DNA of 50,012 nt, taken from contig CALKDK010000017.1 in NCBI GenBank assembly GCA_938084055.1, positions 1 to 50,012 of the forward strand. The letters are read 5' to 3'. This document shows, one piece after another, positions 7,051 through 15,205 of the stretch. Numbering within the stretch: the stretch's first letter is position 1; each line of letters starts with the position of its first letter. Origin of the DNA: an uncultured Luminiphilus sp. GTDB lineage: Bacteria > Pseudomonadota > Gammaproteobacteria > Pseudomonadales > Halieaceae. The notes beneath the pieces were generated by a model. The model saw only the letters and a list, made by a program, of their open reading frames with translations, was not told where the DNA came from and did not search any database. The translations under genes and the position numbers were made by a program.

Positions 7051-7160
7051 GGTGACTCGGGTGGTCCCCTCGCAGCGATAGGTAACGAACCCCGCCAGGC
7101 CCGGAAGGGAGCAACGGTAGTTATTGATTCGGGTGCCGGGGTGTGGCTGCTCGAGTCACC
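7051..7160 (+). ncRNA. ffs: Signal recognition particle 4.5S RNA
   Basis: This bacterial SRP RNA of about 110 bases folds as one long hairpin whose ends pair (GGTGACTCG at the 5' end with CGAGTCACC at the 3' end). The apical region carries the conserved Ffh-binding core CCAGGCCCGGAAGGGAGCA and the matching GGTGCCGGGGTG strand. A T-rich run (CCATTTTTC, to 7170) follows the terminal stem and probably acts as terminator. With Ffh it targets nascent membrane proteins to the translocon. It lies directly ahead of dnaX. Confidence 0.95.
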
Positions 7161-7194
7161 TCCATTTTTCGAGGCGGCGTTCCGATATGTTGCA

Positions 7195-8847
7195 ATGAGC
7201 TACCAGGTCCTTGCGAGAAAATGGCGACCCCGGAATTTTCAGGAGATGGTGGGGCAACAGCACGTTCTCCGGGCGCTAATTAATGCCCTGGACCACGACC
7301 GCCTGCACCATGCGTATCTTTTTACGGGAACACGCGGCGTGGGTAAAACCACCGTGGCACGAATTCTTGCGAAGTGCCTGAACTGCGAGCTCGGTGTGCG
7401 CTCAAAGCCCTGCGGAGAATGCGGCTCCTGTCGGGAGATTGCTGAGGGGCGCTCGGTTGATCTTATCGAGGTGGATGCGGCTTCTCGAACCAAAGTAGAA
7501 GACACGCGAGACTTACTCGACAACGTGCAGTACGCCCCGACCCGGGCGCGCTTCAAGATTTATCTGATCGACGAAGTGCACATGCTGTCCAACCACAGTT
7601 TCAATGCGCTGTTGAAAACCCTTGAGGAACCGCCGCCCCACGCCAAATTCCTGCTCGCGACCACCGACCCGCAAAAATTACCCGCAACCATCCTGTCACG
7701 CTGCTTGCAGTTCAATTTAAAGAACATGATTCCCGAGCAGGTGGTTGAACACCTCAAGGTGGTCCTTGCAGAAGAGGAAATAGGCTATGAGCTGCCTGCC
7801 CTGACGTTGTTGGGACGCGCTGCGGCGGGCTCTATGCGTGACGCGTTGAGCTTGACCGATCAAGCGATCGCATACGGTTCAGGGCAACTTGCCGAAGCCG
7901 ATGTCAGGGATATGCTGGGAACTGTCGATAGAACCCGGGTGCTTGGGTTACTCGCCGCTGTTTGCGCAGGTGATGCCGCCCAGGCTATTGCGGGTGTTGA
8001 TGAAATCGCCCAGCATGCGCCTGACTACGGTGCTACGCTGGAAGAAATGATTGCCTTGCTGCACCAGTTGACGTTGCTCCAGATGGTTCCCACAGAATCG
8101 GCGGGGCAAACAGCAGAAGAACAGCGTTTGTCTGAATTGGCAAGGCAAATGTCTCTCGATGAGTCGCAGCTATACTACCAATTCGCCATCAATGGCAGGC
8201 GGGATCTACCCGTTGCACCTGATCCGCGTATTGCGCTGGAAATGACGCTGCTGCGCATGATTGCATTCAAACCGATTGAGGACACAACGGGGGCTGATGT
8301 GCCACCGAATACCCAGGCAGAGGGACCCCCGTCGACAAAAAAGCCTGAGCCACCGGAGCCCCCGGTGGTCAAGCAGCCACTGGAACAGATGGTTGAATCA
8401 CGGGCGGGCACTGTGAAGGAAGGTGAATCTGCTGCCAATGAGGTAGTGCCGCCGGATCCAGACCTGCCAACACCTGCAGCATGGCCGGAATTCTTCGAGA
8501 CGCTTGGGCTGGTGGGCATCACCCAGAGTGTGGCTCTGCACTGTGAACTGACGGTGGTTTCCGGGCGCCGTTTGGAGTTTGTGCTGGACAGCAACAATGC
8601 CACGCTTTTTCAGGAGCGGCAGGTGGGAACATTGAGCATGGCATTCAGCCAGGTGCTCGGCGAACCGGTGGATGTTGTGATAAACGTGGGTGATGTCGGG
8701 GAGTCTACCCCCCAGCATCGTCGCAGGATGCTGGCGGCTGAGCGACAGCGGCAGGCCGAATTGGCACTGAGTGAAGATCCGCAGCTGACGGCATTGCTTG
8801 CGGAATTTGATGGTCAGGTGGTTGAGGGGAGTATTCGACCTCGGTAA
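7195..8847 (+). CDS. dnaX: DNA polymerase III subunits tau and gamma
   Basis: This 550-residue clamp-loader ATPase loads the beta clamp; the full-length tau form also binds polymerase and DnaB helicase. The true start is ATG 7195 (MSYQVLARKWRP, the family hallmark); the open frame running further upstream only crosses the SRP RNA. Walker A is GTRGVGKTT at 45-53, the zinc site uses Cys64, 73, 76 and 79, and the Walker B region reads YLIDEVHMLS. Domains I-III reach about residue 370, then a Pro-rich linker leads to the tau-specific part. An A AAA AAG heptamer with a downstream hairpin lies at codons 381-383 and would yield a gamma form of 384 residues. ybaB and recR follow, as in many gammaproteobacteria. 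Confidence 0.97.
   Translation: MSYQVLARKWRPRNFQEMVGQQHVLRALINALDHDRLHHAYLFTGTRGVGKTTVARILAKCLNCELGVRSKPCGECGSCREIAEGRSVDLIEVDAASRTKVEDTRDLLDNVQYAPTRARFKIYLIDEVHMLSNHSFNALLKTLEEPPPHAKFLLATTDPQKLPATILSRCLQFNLKNMIPEQVVEHLKVVLAEEEIGYELPALTLLGRAAAGSMRDALSLTDQAIAYGSGQLAEADVRDMLGTVDRTRVLGLLAAVCAGDAAQAIAGVDEIAQHAPDYGATLEEMIALLHQLTLLQMVPTESAGQTAEEQRLSELARQMSLDESQLYYQFAINGRRDLPVAPDPRIALEMTLLRMIAFKPIEDTTGADVPPNTQAEGPPSTKKPEPPEPPVVKQPLEQMVESRAGTVKEGESAANEVVPPDPDLPTPAAWPEFFETLGLVGITQSVALHCELTVVSGRRLEFVLDSNNATLFQERQVGTLSMAFSQVLGEPVDVVINVGDVGESTPQHRRRMLAAERQRQAELALSEDPQLTALLAEFDGQVVEGSIRPR
8321..8368 (+). promoter_or_regulatory. Programmed -1 frameshift signal in dnaX
   Basis: Three parts known from E. 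coli dnaX are present in order. An SD-like AGGGA lies at 8321-8325. The slippery heptamer A AAA AAG lies at 8337-8343, in frame as ACA AAA AAG. After a six-base spacer comes a hairpin, CCACCGG (8350-8356) pairing with CCGGTGG (8362-8368) around a five-base loop. After a -1 slip the next codons are GCC TGA, so translation stops at once. The product would be gamma, with Ala384 as last residue. Confidence 0.88.
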
Positions 8848-8863
8848 ATGAGTGGGAGGCATA

Positions 8864-9181
8864 ATGAAACTTGGTAACCTGATGAAACAGGCCCAGCAGA
8901 TGCAGGAGGGGCTCGCTAAGGCACAGGAAGCCGTAAAGGCGATCGAGGTGACGGGTGAGTCTGGAGCCGGGCTGGTAAAAGTCGCCATGACCGGGTCCAT
9001 GGAGGTGAGTTCGGTGCACGTTGATCCACAGGTGTTGGAGGAATCCGTAGAGATGCTGGAAGACCTGCTGGCGGCAGCCGTCAACGACGCCGTGCGGCGA
9101 GCGCAGGCCGCGGCACAGGAGCACATGGCCTCGGTAACCGGCGGCCTAAACCTACCAGAAGGCTTTAAAATGCCTTTTTAA
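8864..9181 (+). CDS. ybaB: YbaB/EbfC family nucleoid-associated protein
   Basis: This 105-residue small DNA-binding protein forms dimers and coats the nucleoid without strong sequence preference. It begins [21 protein letters not shown] with a long N-terminal helix, then a central beta region ([20 protein letters not shown]) and a C-terminal helix ending in the conserved Gly-rich [16 protein letters not shown] 8864 is chosen over the in-frame GTG at 8852 because GGGAGG at 8854-8859 is correctly spaced for it. It sits between dnaX and recR, the usual order. Confidence 0.96.
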   Translation: MKLGNLMKQAQQMQEGLAKAQEAVKAIEVTGESGAGLVKVAMTGSMEVSSVHVDPQVLEESVEMLEDLLAAAVNDAVRRAQAAAQEHMASVTGGLNLPEGFKMPF

Positions 9182-9192
9182 ATTATTGAATT

Positions 9193-9804
9193 ATGAAGCT
9201 TTCTAAATCAATTGAAGAGTTAATAGAGGCGCTGCGCTGTTTGCCGGGAGTCGGTCCAAAATCTGCGCAGCGCATGACACTTCATCTCTTGGAGCGGGAT
9301 CGCGGCGGTGCTGCCAACCTTGCTGAGGCGTTGCAATCCGCATTGGATAGGGTGGGGCGCTGCGCGGCCTGTCGCAATTTTACGGAGCTTGAGTTCTGTG
9401 AACTGTGCGCAGACCCCCGCCGGGACCAAGGGCTTTTATGCGTTGTCGAAGCACCTGCAGACGTTATGGCCCTGGAGCAGAGCGCCAGTTTTCAGGGCGT
9501 CTACTACGTGTTGATGGGCCATCTTTCCCCTATCGACGGGGTTGGCCCCGAGGAAATTGGCCTGGACAAGCTCGAAGCTCGCTTTCGGACAGAAGATATT
9601 CATGAAGTCATTCTCGCCACCAATCCTACTGTTGAGGGCGAGGCCACAGCCTTCTACGTTGCCCAGCGCGCTGAATCGGCCGGGATAAAGGTCACACGCA
9701 TAGCCCATGGTGTACCGCTGGGCGGTGAACTGGAGTACCTTGATGCGTCCACGCTGGCTCACGCTTTGACGGGACGAACTGCGGTGTCTGGGGGCGAGTC
9801 GTGA
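9193..9804 (+). CDS. recR: Recombination protein RecR
   Basis: This 203-residue protein acts with RecO and RecF to load RecA at gapped DNA. The order is as expected: a helix-hairpin-helix ([17 protein letters not shown]), a four-cysteine zinc finger ([17 protein letters not shown]), then a Toprim domain ([17 protein letters not shown], followed by [19 protein letters not shown]) and the C-terminal Walker-like region. Its length is normal for the family. The stop overlaps the GTG start of rnd (GTGA), which suggests cotranscription and coupling from dnaX onwards. Confidence 0.97.
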   Translation: MKLSKSIEELIEALRCLPGVGPKSAQRMTLHLLERDRGGAANLAEALQSALDRVGRCAACRNFTELEFCELCADPRRDQGLLCVVEAPADVMALEQSASFQGVYYVLMGHLSPIDGVGPEEIGLDKLEARFRTEDIHEVILATNPTVEGEATAFYVAQRAESAGIKVTRIAHGVPLGGELEYLDASTLAHALTGRTAVSGGES

Positions 9805-10943
9805 CCCCACCTGACTTACCGAACTCCTGCCAATGGGTCCGCGACAGCGCAGCGGCGGTGGCGATGGTGGAAGCCCTCGCAGATGCCCGGTTTATCGCGG
9901 TGGATACCGAATTCCGCCGGCGAGATACGTTTTTTCCCGAAGTGGCGCTGCTGCAGGTGGCTGTTCAGGGCCGGTGCTGGTTGGTCGATCCTCTCACACT
10001 GACTGACACAGCGGGGCTTGCTGAGCTACTGACCCGGCCCAATGTCCTCAAGGTCCTGCACAGTGGCAGCGAGGATCTGGAAGTATTTGAGCGTTGGCTG
10101 GGCGTTTTACCGAAGCCGTTGGTGGATACCCAAAAAGCCGCAGCCATGCTGGGGCTGGGTTTCGGGATGGGCTATCGGGATCTCGTGCGTGAACTACTGG
10201 AGATTGATCTGGCCAAGGACGAAACGCAATCTGACTGGTTACAGCGCCCGTTGAGCACTGCCCAGTGTAGGTATGCCGTTCAGGACGTGACCTATTTGTC
10301 GAACTGCTGGCCGATTCTTGAAAAGATGGCACAGGATCGCGGTATTCTCCCCTGGATTTGTGAGGAGGGTGCGGCAATGAGCACCGGGGGCCGTGGGCCC
10401 CTAGCCAAATTCAAGTCAGCTTGGAAATTAACCGCGCCACAGCTCGCTGTGCTGCTGGCACTTATCGACTGGCGTGAGTCCGAGGCGCGGCGTCGAGACC
10501 GGCCCAGGAACTGGGTGCTGCACGACAAGGTCATTCAGGAGCTGGCGAGGGCCATGCCCTCGTCGATGCCGAGGCTGGCCAGCGTGGAGGGCATTCCCAG
10601 CGGTGTTCTTCGGCGTGATGGGCAGCAGTTACTTGCCTGCATTGATGAGGCCCGAGAGGCGGGGTCGGCGCAGCCCCCCCAGGGTGTATCGGGTCCCCCC
10701 AGTGCATCCGTAAAACGCCTGGCAAAATCCCTCGCGCCGACCCTGTCGGATATCGCGACCGAATTGGGCATGAACCCGGAGATTCTCATGCCAGCGAGGG
10801 AGCTCGAGGCGATAGCCCGTTCAGCGTGTGGCGAGCTGGGGGAATTGCCCAGGCATTGGCAGGGTTGGCGGGCTGAGACGGTCATCAACCCGCTCATGGA
10901 GCGGGCTGCTATATTGTTTGTGGAGCAACAGCGTGCTGGTTGA
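9801..10943 (+). CDS. rnd: Ribonuclease D
   Basis: This 380-residue 3'-to-5' exoribonuclease takes part in tRNA 3'-end maturation and stable RNA turnover. The DEDDy residues are visible: Asp35 and Glu37 in AVDTEF, Asp92 in SGSEDLEVF, and Tyr158 with Asp162 in YAVQDVTYL. An HRDC domain follows at about residues 212-285 ([20 protein letters not shown]). The start is GTG inside the recR stop, and its own end overlaps the start of ycgL by eleven bases. It belongs to the dnaX-ybaB-recR cluster here. Confidence 0.95.
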   Translation: MTPPDLPNSCQWVRDSAAAVAMVEALADARFIAVDTEFRRRDTFFPEVALLQVAVQGRCWLVDPLTLTDTAGLAELLTRPNVLKVLHSGSEDLEVFERWLGVLPKPLVDTQKAAAMLGLGFGMGYRDLVRELLEIDLAKDETQSDWLQRPLSTAQCRYAVQDVTYLSNCWPILEKMAQDRGILPWICEEGAAMSTGGRGPLAKFKSAWKLTAPQLAVLLALIDWRESEARRRDRPRNWVLHDKVIQELARAMPSSMPRLASVEGIPSGVLRRDGQQLLACIDEAREAGSAQPPQGVSGPPSASVKRLAKSLAPTLSDIATELGMNPEILMPARELEAIARSACGELGELPRHWQGWRAETVINPLMERAAILFVEQQRAG

Positions 10944-11196
10944 TGTGTTCAGGAGTGGTCGCAAAAGCGATACCTACCTCTTTCTCCCTCGGGGTGCTGA
11001 CTTCCAGGCGCTTCCCGAGCTGTTACGGAAAAGCTTCGGTAGCCCGGAGCTGGCCCTGTCGCTGCAGTTAACGCCGGAGCGCCAGCTCGCACATCACGAT
11101 ACACAGGAGGTTATCAGGGCGTTGGAGACGGAGGGCTTTTTCCTGCAACTGCCCCCGCGCTCCAGCGGCTGGCAGGCTGAGGCAGTTGAATGCTAA
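10933..11196 (+). CDS. ycgL: YcgL domain-containing protein
   Basis: This is an 87-residue protein of the YcgL family (DUF709), small alpha/beta proteins without firm function. The family pattern is clear: YxSxKxDxTYLF near the start (here FRSGRKSDTYLFLPRG), a central LxxxFGxPxLAL segment, and GFFLQLPP near the end. I choose GTG 10933, inside the end of rnd, because TGGAG at 10920-10924 lies eight bases upstream and the reading starts exactly where family members begin. Its TAA overlaps the next gene's start. The rnd-ycgL pairing is common in gammaproteobacteria and suggests a link to RNA metabolism. Confidence 0.88.
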   Translation: MLVDVFRSGRKSDTYLFLPRGADFQALPELLRKSFGSPELALSLQLTPERQLAHHDTQEVIRALETEGFFLQLPPRSSGWQAEAVEC

Positions 11197-11561
11197 CCGG
11201 CGATTCCTACGTGGTGGCACTAACGTGTTATGTGCTCGCGGCGATACTGGCTTTGGTATTGCTTTACCGACATGGGCTGATGTGGGCGCCACTGGGCTGG
11301 CGTCGCGCTTTGATTGGTTTTCTGTCGGCCCTGCTATTGACGCCCGTGCCCCCCGGACCTGAGGCTACAACTCTGGCGCCGGCGCTGATTGTAGCCTTGT
11401 TTAATGCAGCGTTCATTGACGGTTGGGCCTCGGCGCGGCCGGCGATACTGGTCCTTACAACGACTGGAATCCTCGGTCTCCTGGCTGGCTTTGCGACACT
11501 GCTCGTCCCAACGAGGAGGTCGACCCGGGGGGCGCCCCTTGATGCATCCGATAAGCCGTAA
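11190..11561 (+). CDS. Hypothetical inner-membrane protein, 123 aa
   Basis: This is a 123-residue hydrophobic protein with three to four likely membrane spans (about residues 7-26, 38-52, 62-76 and 86-106), a PVPPGPEAT loop and a basic, polar C-terminus. It is translationally coupled to ycgL: the ATG lies within the last seven bases of that gene. I recognise no family and no catalytic motif. The MoxR gene begins 48 bases downstream. It may belong to the rnd-ycgL transcript. Its real-gene status rests on coupling and on a coherent membrane-protein pattern. Confidence 0.65.
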   Translation: MLTGDSYVVALTCYVLAAILALVLLYRHGLMWAPLGWRRALIGFLSALLLTPVPPGPEATTLAPALIVALFNAAFIDGWASARPAILVLTTTGILGLLAGFATLLVPTRRSTRGAPLDASDKP

Positions 11562-11609
11562 TATCCCGTAAAACCTGACAATAGCTATGTATTGGAGTAG
11601 AGAAAGCAC

Positions 11610-12455
11610 ATGAAATTTACCGGCACAGAACGTTATGTTGCGACCGATGATCTTCGTATGGCTGTGAATGCAGCGGTTAATCTGCAGCGCCCCCTGTTGA
11701 TCAAGGGAGAACCGGGTACCGGTAAGACAATGCTGGCTGAGGAAGTAGCCGCCGGGCTCGGTATGCCCCTGATTCAGTGGCACATAAAATCAACGACCAA
11801 GGCGCAGCAAGGACTCTATGAATACGATGCGGTTTCACGTTTGCGTGACTCCCAGTTGGGAGACGGGAAAGTTCAGGACATCGGCAACTACATTAAGAAG
11901 GGCAAACTGTGGGAGGCGTTCGACGCAGATGAGCAGGTCGTGCTGCTGATCGATGAGGTGGATAAAGCTGATATTGAGTTTCCCAATGACCTGCTCGTCG
12001 AACTGGACCGTATGGAGTTTTTTGTTTACGAGACCGGACAGACCATCAAGGCCAAGCAACGGCCAATCATCATTATTACCTCCAATAATGAAAAGGAACT
12101 GCCGGATGCGTTCCTGAGGCGCTGTTTTTTCCACTTTATAAACTTCCCGGACCGGGAGACCATGCGCGAGATTATTGATGTCCACCACCCCAGCATTACC
12201 CAGGAATTGGTGGCCGAAGCGCTTGAGGTTTTCTTCGAATTACGTTCGATTCCGGGTTTAAAGAAAAAGCCGTCTACCTCTGAGTTGATCGACTGGTTGA
12301 AATTGCTGATGGCGGATGAAATACCTGATGAAGTTCTGAAGAACAGGGATCCGACCAAAGCGATTCCGCCGTTGTATGGTGCGCTCCTGAAAAACGAGCA
12401 GGATGTGCAACTGTTGGAGCGACTGGCCTTTATGCATCGACGGGAAACACGCTAG
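11610..12455 (+). CDS. MoxR family AAA+ ATPase
   Basis: This 281-residue AAA+ chaperone-like ATPase is thought to assemble or activate protein complexes with a VWA-domain partner. Walker A is GEPGTGKTML (Lys39), Walker B is VVLLIDEVDKAD, sensor 1 lies in IIIITSNNEKELPDAFLRRC with the arginine finger following, and the C-terminal lid extends to the end. The start MKFTGTERYVATDDLRMAV is typical of the class paired with CoxE-like VWA proteins. The VWA gene follows after twelve bases behind an AGGAGG site, so the two form an operon. The substrate is unknown. Confidence 0.93.
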   Translation: MKFTGTERYVATDDLRMAVNAAVNLQRPLLIKGEPGTGKTMLAEEVAAGLGMPLIQWHIKSTTKAQQGLYEYDAVSRLRDSQLGDGKVQDIGNYIKKGKLWEAFDADEQVVLLIDEVDKADIEFPNDLLVELDRMEFFVYETGQTIKAKQRPIIIITSNNEKELPDAFLRRCFFHFINFPDRETMREIIDVHHPSITQELVAEALEVFFELRSIPGLKKKPSTSELIDWLKLLMADEIPDEVLKNRDPTKAIPPLYGALLKNEQDVQLLERLAFMHRRETR

Positions 12456-12467
12456 GAGGCCTGCTCG

Positions 12468-13643
12468 ATGCTGGTAAATTTCTTCCATGGGTTGAAAGAC
12501 GCGGGCGTTCCGGTGACAACCCGGGAATTGCTGGATTTACTGCAGGCCATGAAGCACAACCTGGCGTTCGCGGATATCGATGCTTTTTATAATTTGTCCC
12601 GGGCCATTTTGGTCAAGGATGAGAAGTATTACGATCGATTTGACCGCGCTTTTGGCTCTCATTTTCGTGAACTCGAGGACCTTGATGATGTTATTGAGGC
12701 ACTCATTCCGGACGACTGGTTACGGTCGGAGTTCATGAAGCAACTCAGCGATGAAGAGAAGGAGAAAATTGAATCCCTGGGTGGACTGGAAAAGCTAATC
12801 GAGACGTTCAAAGAACGCCTTGAGGAGCAGAAGAAGAAGCACAAGGGTGGCAGCAAGTGGATAGGCACTGAGGGAACCTCACCCTTTGGTAACGATGGGT
12901 ATAACCCAGAAGGGATCAGGATTGGTGGCGAGAGTAAAAACAAGCGTGCGGTCAAGGTATGGGACCGTCGTGACTTCAAAAATTATGACGATGGCGTTGA
13001 GCTGGGTACCCGAAATGTCAAAATAGCGCTGCGTAGGTTGAGGAAGTTCGCTCGCACAGGATCAGCAGACGAACTTGATCTCGACGACACAATCAGTTCA
13101 ACCGCGCGCAACGCAGGATTTCTGGATATCAAGATGGTTCCGGAGCGCCACAATGCGGTTAAGGTCCTGCTGTTTCTCGACGTTGGAGGGTCGATGGACC
13201 CCCACGTGAAAGTGTGTGAAGAGCTGTTCTCCGCGGCTCGGACCGAGTTCAAGCACCTCGAATATTTCTATTTCCACAACTTCCTCTACGAAAGCGTTTG
13301 GAAAAATAATATTCGCCGCCACAACCAGCGCACCGCAACGCTGGATTTGATGCACAAATATGGCCACGACTACAAGGTCGTCATAGTCGGTGACGCGTCG
13401 ATGTCACCTTACGAGATCGTGCAGCCAGGTGGTTCTGTTGAGCACTGGAATGAGGAAGCCGGGGAGCTGTGGCTGCGCAGGCTGAGGGGAACTTACGGTA
13501 AATGTGTATGGCTCAACCCGGTGCCCAAGGATGAATGGCAGTACACGCAGTCGATCGGTATCACAAACCAGTTGATGGAGGGGCAGATGTTCCCACTCAC
13601 TCTGGCAGGTCTGGAAGATGCCATGGGATCACTGGTGAAATAG
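12468..13643 (+). CDS. VWA domain-containing CoxE-like protein
   Basis: This 391-residue cytoplasmic protein is partner of the MoxR ATPase upstream. Residues about 1-190 form a helical, charged region with a long Lys/Glu stretch (EEKEKIESLGGLEKLIETFK). The von Willebrand A domain starts near 230. Its metal-ion site reads DVGGSMD (Asp238-Asp244), so the usual DxSxS has Gly in place of the first Ser; as I recall this is common in this subfamily. The protein ends in TLAGLEDAMGSLVK. MoxR-VWA pairs are linked to metal insertion or complex assembly. No client gene is adjacent, since the next gene is convergent. Confidence 0.9.
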   Translation: MLVNFFHGLKDAGVPVTTRELLDLLQAMKHNLAFADIDAFYNLSRAILVKDEKYYDRFDRAFGSHFRELEDLDDVIEALIPDDWLRSEFMKQLSDEEKEKIESLGGLEKLIETFKERLEEQKKKHKGGSKWIGTEGTSPFGNDGYNPEGIRIGGESKNKRAVKVWDRRDFKNYDDGVELGTRNVKIALRRLRKFARTGSADELDLDDTISSTARNAGFLDIKMVPERHNAVKVLLFLDVGGSMDPHVKVCEELFSAARTEFKHLEYFYFHNFLYESVWKNNIRRHNQRTATLDLMHKYGHDYKVVIVGDASMSPYEIVQPGGSVEHWNEEAGELWLRRLRGTYGKCVWLNPVPKDEWQYTQSIGITNQLMEGQMFPLTLAGLEDAMGSLVK

Positions 13644-13654
13644 CTGCGCGCTGC

Positions 13655-14431
13655 TCAGCGTCCCGGGTGCGACAGGTAGTCGCGGTAAGCCACTAATGCT
13701 GCTGCCACAGCGACATTGAGCGACTCGACGTTGCCTGCCATAGGGATAGTCAACCGGACATCGGCGAGACCGGAAATGTCGGCTGATACACCACCGGTCT
13801 CCCCGCCGAGGACATAAACCACGCCCCCTCCGGGCTGATAGTCAAACAGGGAGGTACTGGCTCCACCCTCCAGTGATGCGATTGACAAGCCGGCCCGCTG
13901 CAGGAGGTCGAGGGCGGGAAAAAGTCTGTCACACAGGATGATGGGGGCCTGGAATACCATCCCTGCAGAGGCCTTGATCACAAGGGGCCCAAGCGCTGCC
14001 ACCCCTCGGCGGGGGTAGAGGATGCCGTCCACGCCACCCGCCACGGCGGCACGGATGATCATGCCGACATTCTGGGGATTGGTAATCCCGTCCAGTGCCA
14101 GTATCCGGGCAGGTTTCACTGTAGCTTGTCGGCCGAGCTCTTCCACGGTGGCAAACTGCGGGCAGCAGATATCAAGGGCCACGCCCTGGTCCTGCTTGCC
14201 ATGTCGTGAAATGCGCGCCAGTGTAGCTCGGGTATGCTCGCGAATGGGAATGTCCCGTGACGCTGCGGCAGTAAGTATCCGCTCGGTGGCCGGGGAGGGT
14301 TTGTTACTCGTTGCCCAGTGCAGCCTTTGACAGATGATCGCCGTATCGGACAGGGCTTCAAAAACTGCGTTGCGACCGAATACGGTCAGGATCTGGTGGC
14401 GATTTTCCGGTGTTTTGGTCGTAGGCATCAT
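13655..14431 (-). CDS. rlmB: TrmH/SpoU family RNA 2'-O-methyltransferase, RlmB-like
   Basis: This 258-residue SPOUT enzyme uses S-adenosylmethionine to methylate a ribose 2'-OH. The N-terminal substrate-binding domain begins FGRNAVFEALSD and contains the basic RHGKQDQGVALD segment. The trefoil-knot domain carries the three SpoU motifs: GITNPQNVGMIIRAA, VLGGETGG, and IPMAGNVESLNVAVAAALVAY. The domain plan fits RlmB (23S rRNA Gm2251), though a tRNA or other rRNA target cannot be excluded. It is transcribed divergently from the glutaredoxin gene 25 bases away and convergently to the VWA gene. Confidence 0.85.
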   Translation of the reverse strand: MMPTTKTPENRHQILTVFGRNAVFEALSDTAIICQRLHWATSNKPSPATERILTAAASRDIPIREHTRATLARISRHGKQDQGVALDICCPQFATVEELGRQATVKPARILALDGITNPQNVGMIIRAAVAGGVDGILYPRRGVAALGPLVIKASAGMVFQAPIILCDRLFPALDLLQRAGLSIASLEGGASTSLFDYQPGGGVVYVLGGETGGVSADISGLADVRLTIPMAGNVESLNVAVAAALVAYRDYLSHPGR

Positions 14432-14456
14432 AAAGGCGAATAATTGAGGACAATCA

Positions 14457-14690
14457 GTGACGGCTATTCTTACACTCTACACGACCGCGGGTTGCCATCT
14501 GTGCGAGCATGCCGAGGAGATTCTCCATAATGCAGGGGTGCGCTTTGTTCCGGTCGATATTGAAGATGATCTTGCCCTGCTTGAGCGCTACGGGGTGCGA
14601 ATCCCGGTGTTACTTGACGCCAGGGGCCGAGAGTTGGCCTGGCCTTTCGACGGGCAGGCGCTCCAGAATTGGTTGGCCGATTCAGGCTGA
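14457..14690 (+). CDS. Glutaredoxin family protein
   Basis: This 77-residue thioredoxin-fold protein has the redox motif CHLC in LYTTAGCHLCEHAEEIL and the conserved cis-proline in VRIPVLLDARGREL. That is the compact form of DUF836-type glutaredoxin-like proteins. It presumably acts in cytoplasmic thiol-disulfide exchange. The start is GTG 14457 with TGAGGA at 14445-14450 upstream. The last nine bases overlap the convergent universal stress protein gene. Confidence 0.88.
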   Translation: MTAILTLYTTAGCHLCEHAEEILHNAGVRFVPVDIEDDLALLERYGVRIPVLLDARGRELAWPFDGQALQNWLADSG

Positions 14691-15128
14691 CGCAACTTTT
14701 TCGTCCACATAGATTGCGAGTACGTCGCAGCCCGCGTGATGCAGGACGCCATCTGTGGTGGAGCCGAGCAGCAGTGCCAACCCATACCGGGCATGACTCC
14801 CTATGGCGATAAGCTCCGCGGCCAGACCCGCGGCGACGCTGGGTATTTCGACTTCAGGACGGCCGATCACCAGATGACACCTCGACTCAGGGATGCCAAA
14901 ACTATCGCAGTACTGAGCTAGTTGCTCTGAGGCCTGTTCGTAGATCTCGTCCTGGATTGCTGACAGGTCCATGGGAATATCGGCGCCGTAGGTGACGTTA
15001 AGAGGCTCCACGGCGTGCAGGACGTGCAACTCAGCATCGGGGCTTGCCAATAGCTGTTGCGCTGTGTTGAGCAGGTGGTTGGAAGAAGCGCCCAGATCGA
15101 TTGCAACCAGTATCTTTTCGTATGCCAT
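14682..15128 (-). CDS. Universal stress protein, UspA family
   Basis: This 148-residue single-domain Usp protein begins MAYEKILVAIDLGASSNHLL and ends with the nucleotide-binding pattern GSHARYGLALLLGSTTDGVL followed by HAGCDVLAI. That pattern is the G-2x-G-9x-G(S/T) signature of the ATP-binding subgroup, slightly modified. The family is induced by growth arrest and stress. The gene is monocistronic, divergent from the next gene, and overlaps the glutaredoxin gene tail to tail by nine bases. Confidence 0.93.
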   Translation of the reverse strand: MAYEKILVAIDLGASSNHLLNTAQQLLASPDAELHVLHAVEPLNVTYGADIPMDLSAIQDEIYEQASEQLAQYCDSFGIPESRCHLVIGRPEVEIPSVAAGLAAELIAIGSHARYGLALLLGSTTDGVLHHAGCDVLAIYVDEKVASA

Positions 15129-15205
15129 AGGACAACTCTCGCCAGTATCGCACCCGTGGTGCCTCTTGGTTTACCCTGCAGACCTAGTATACGGACAACA
15201 TCAAC

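Noticed and set aside
6994-7194. 67-residue N-terminal extension of DnaX
   Set aside because: The segment is the 4.5S RNA gene and its promoter; DnaX proteins begin at MSYQVLARKWRP.
8398-9126. 242-residue minus-strand frame opposite dnaX and ybaB
   Set aside because: It is antisense to two clear genes, with a Ser/Cys-rich shadow pattern and no ribosome site.
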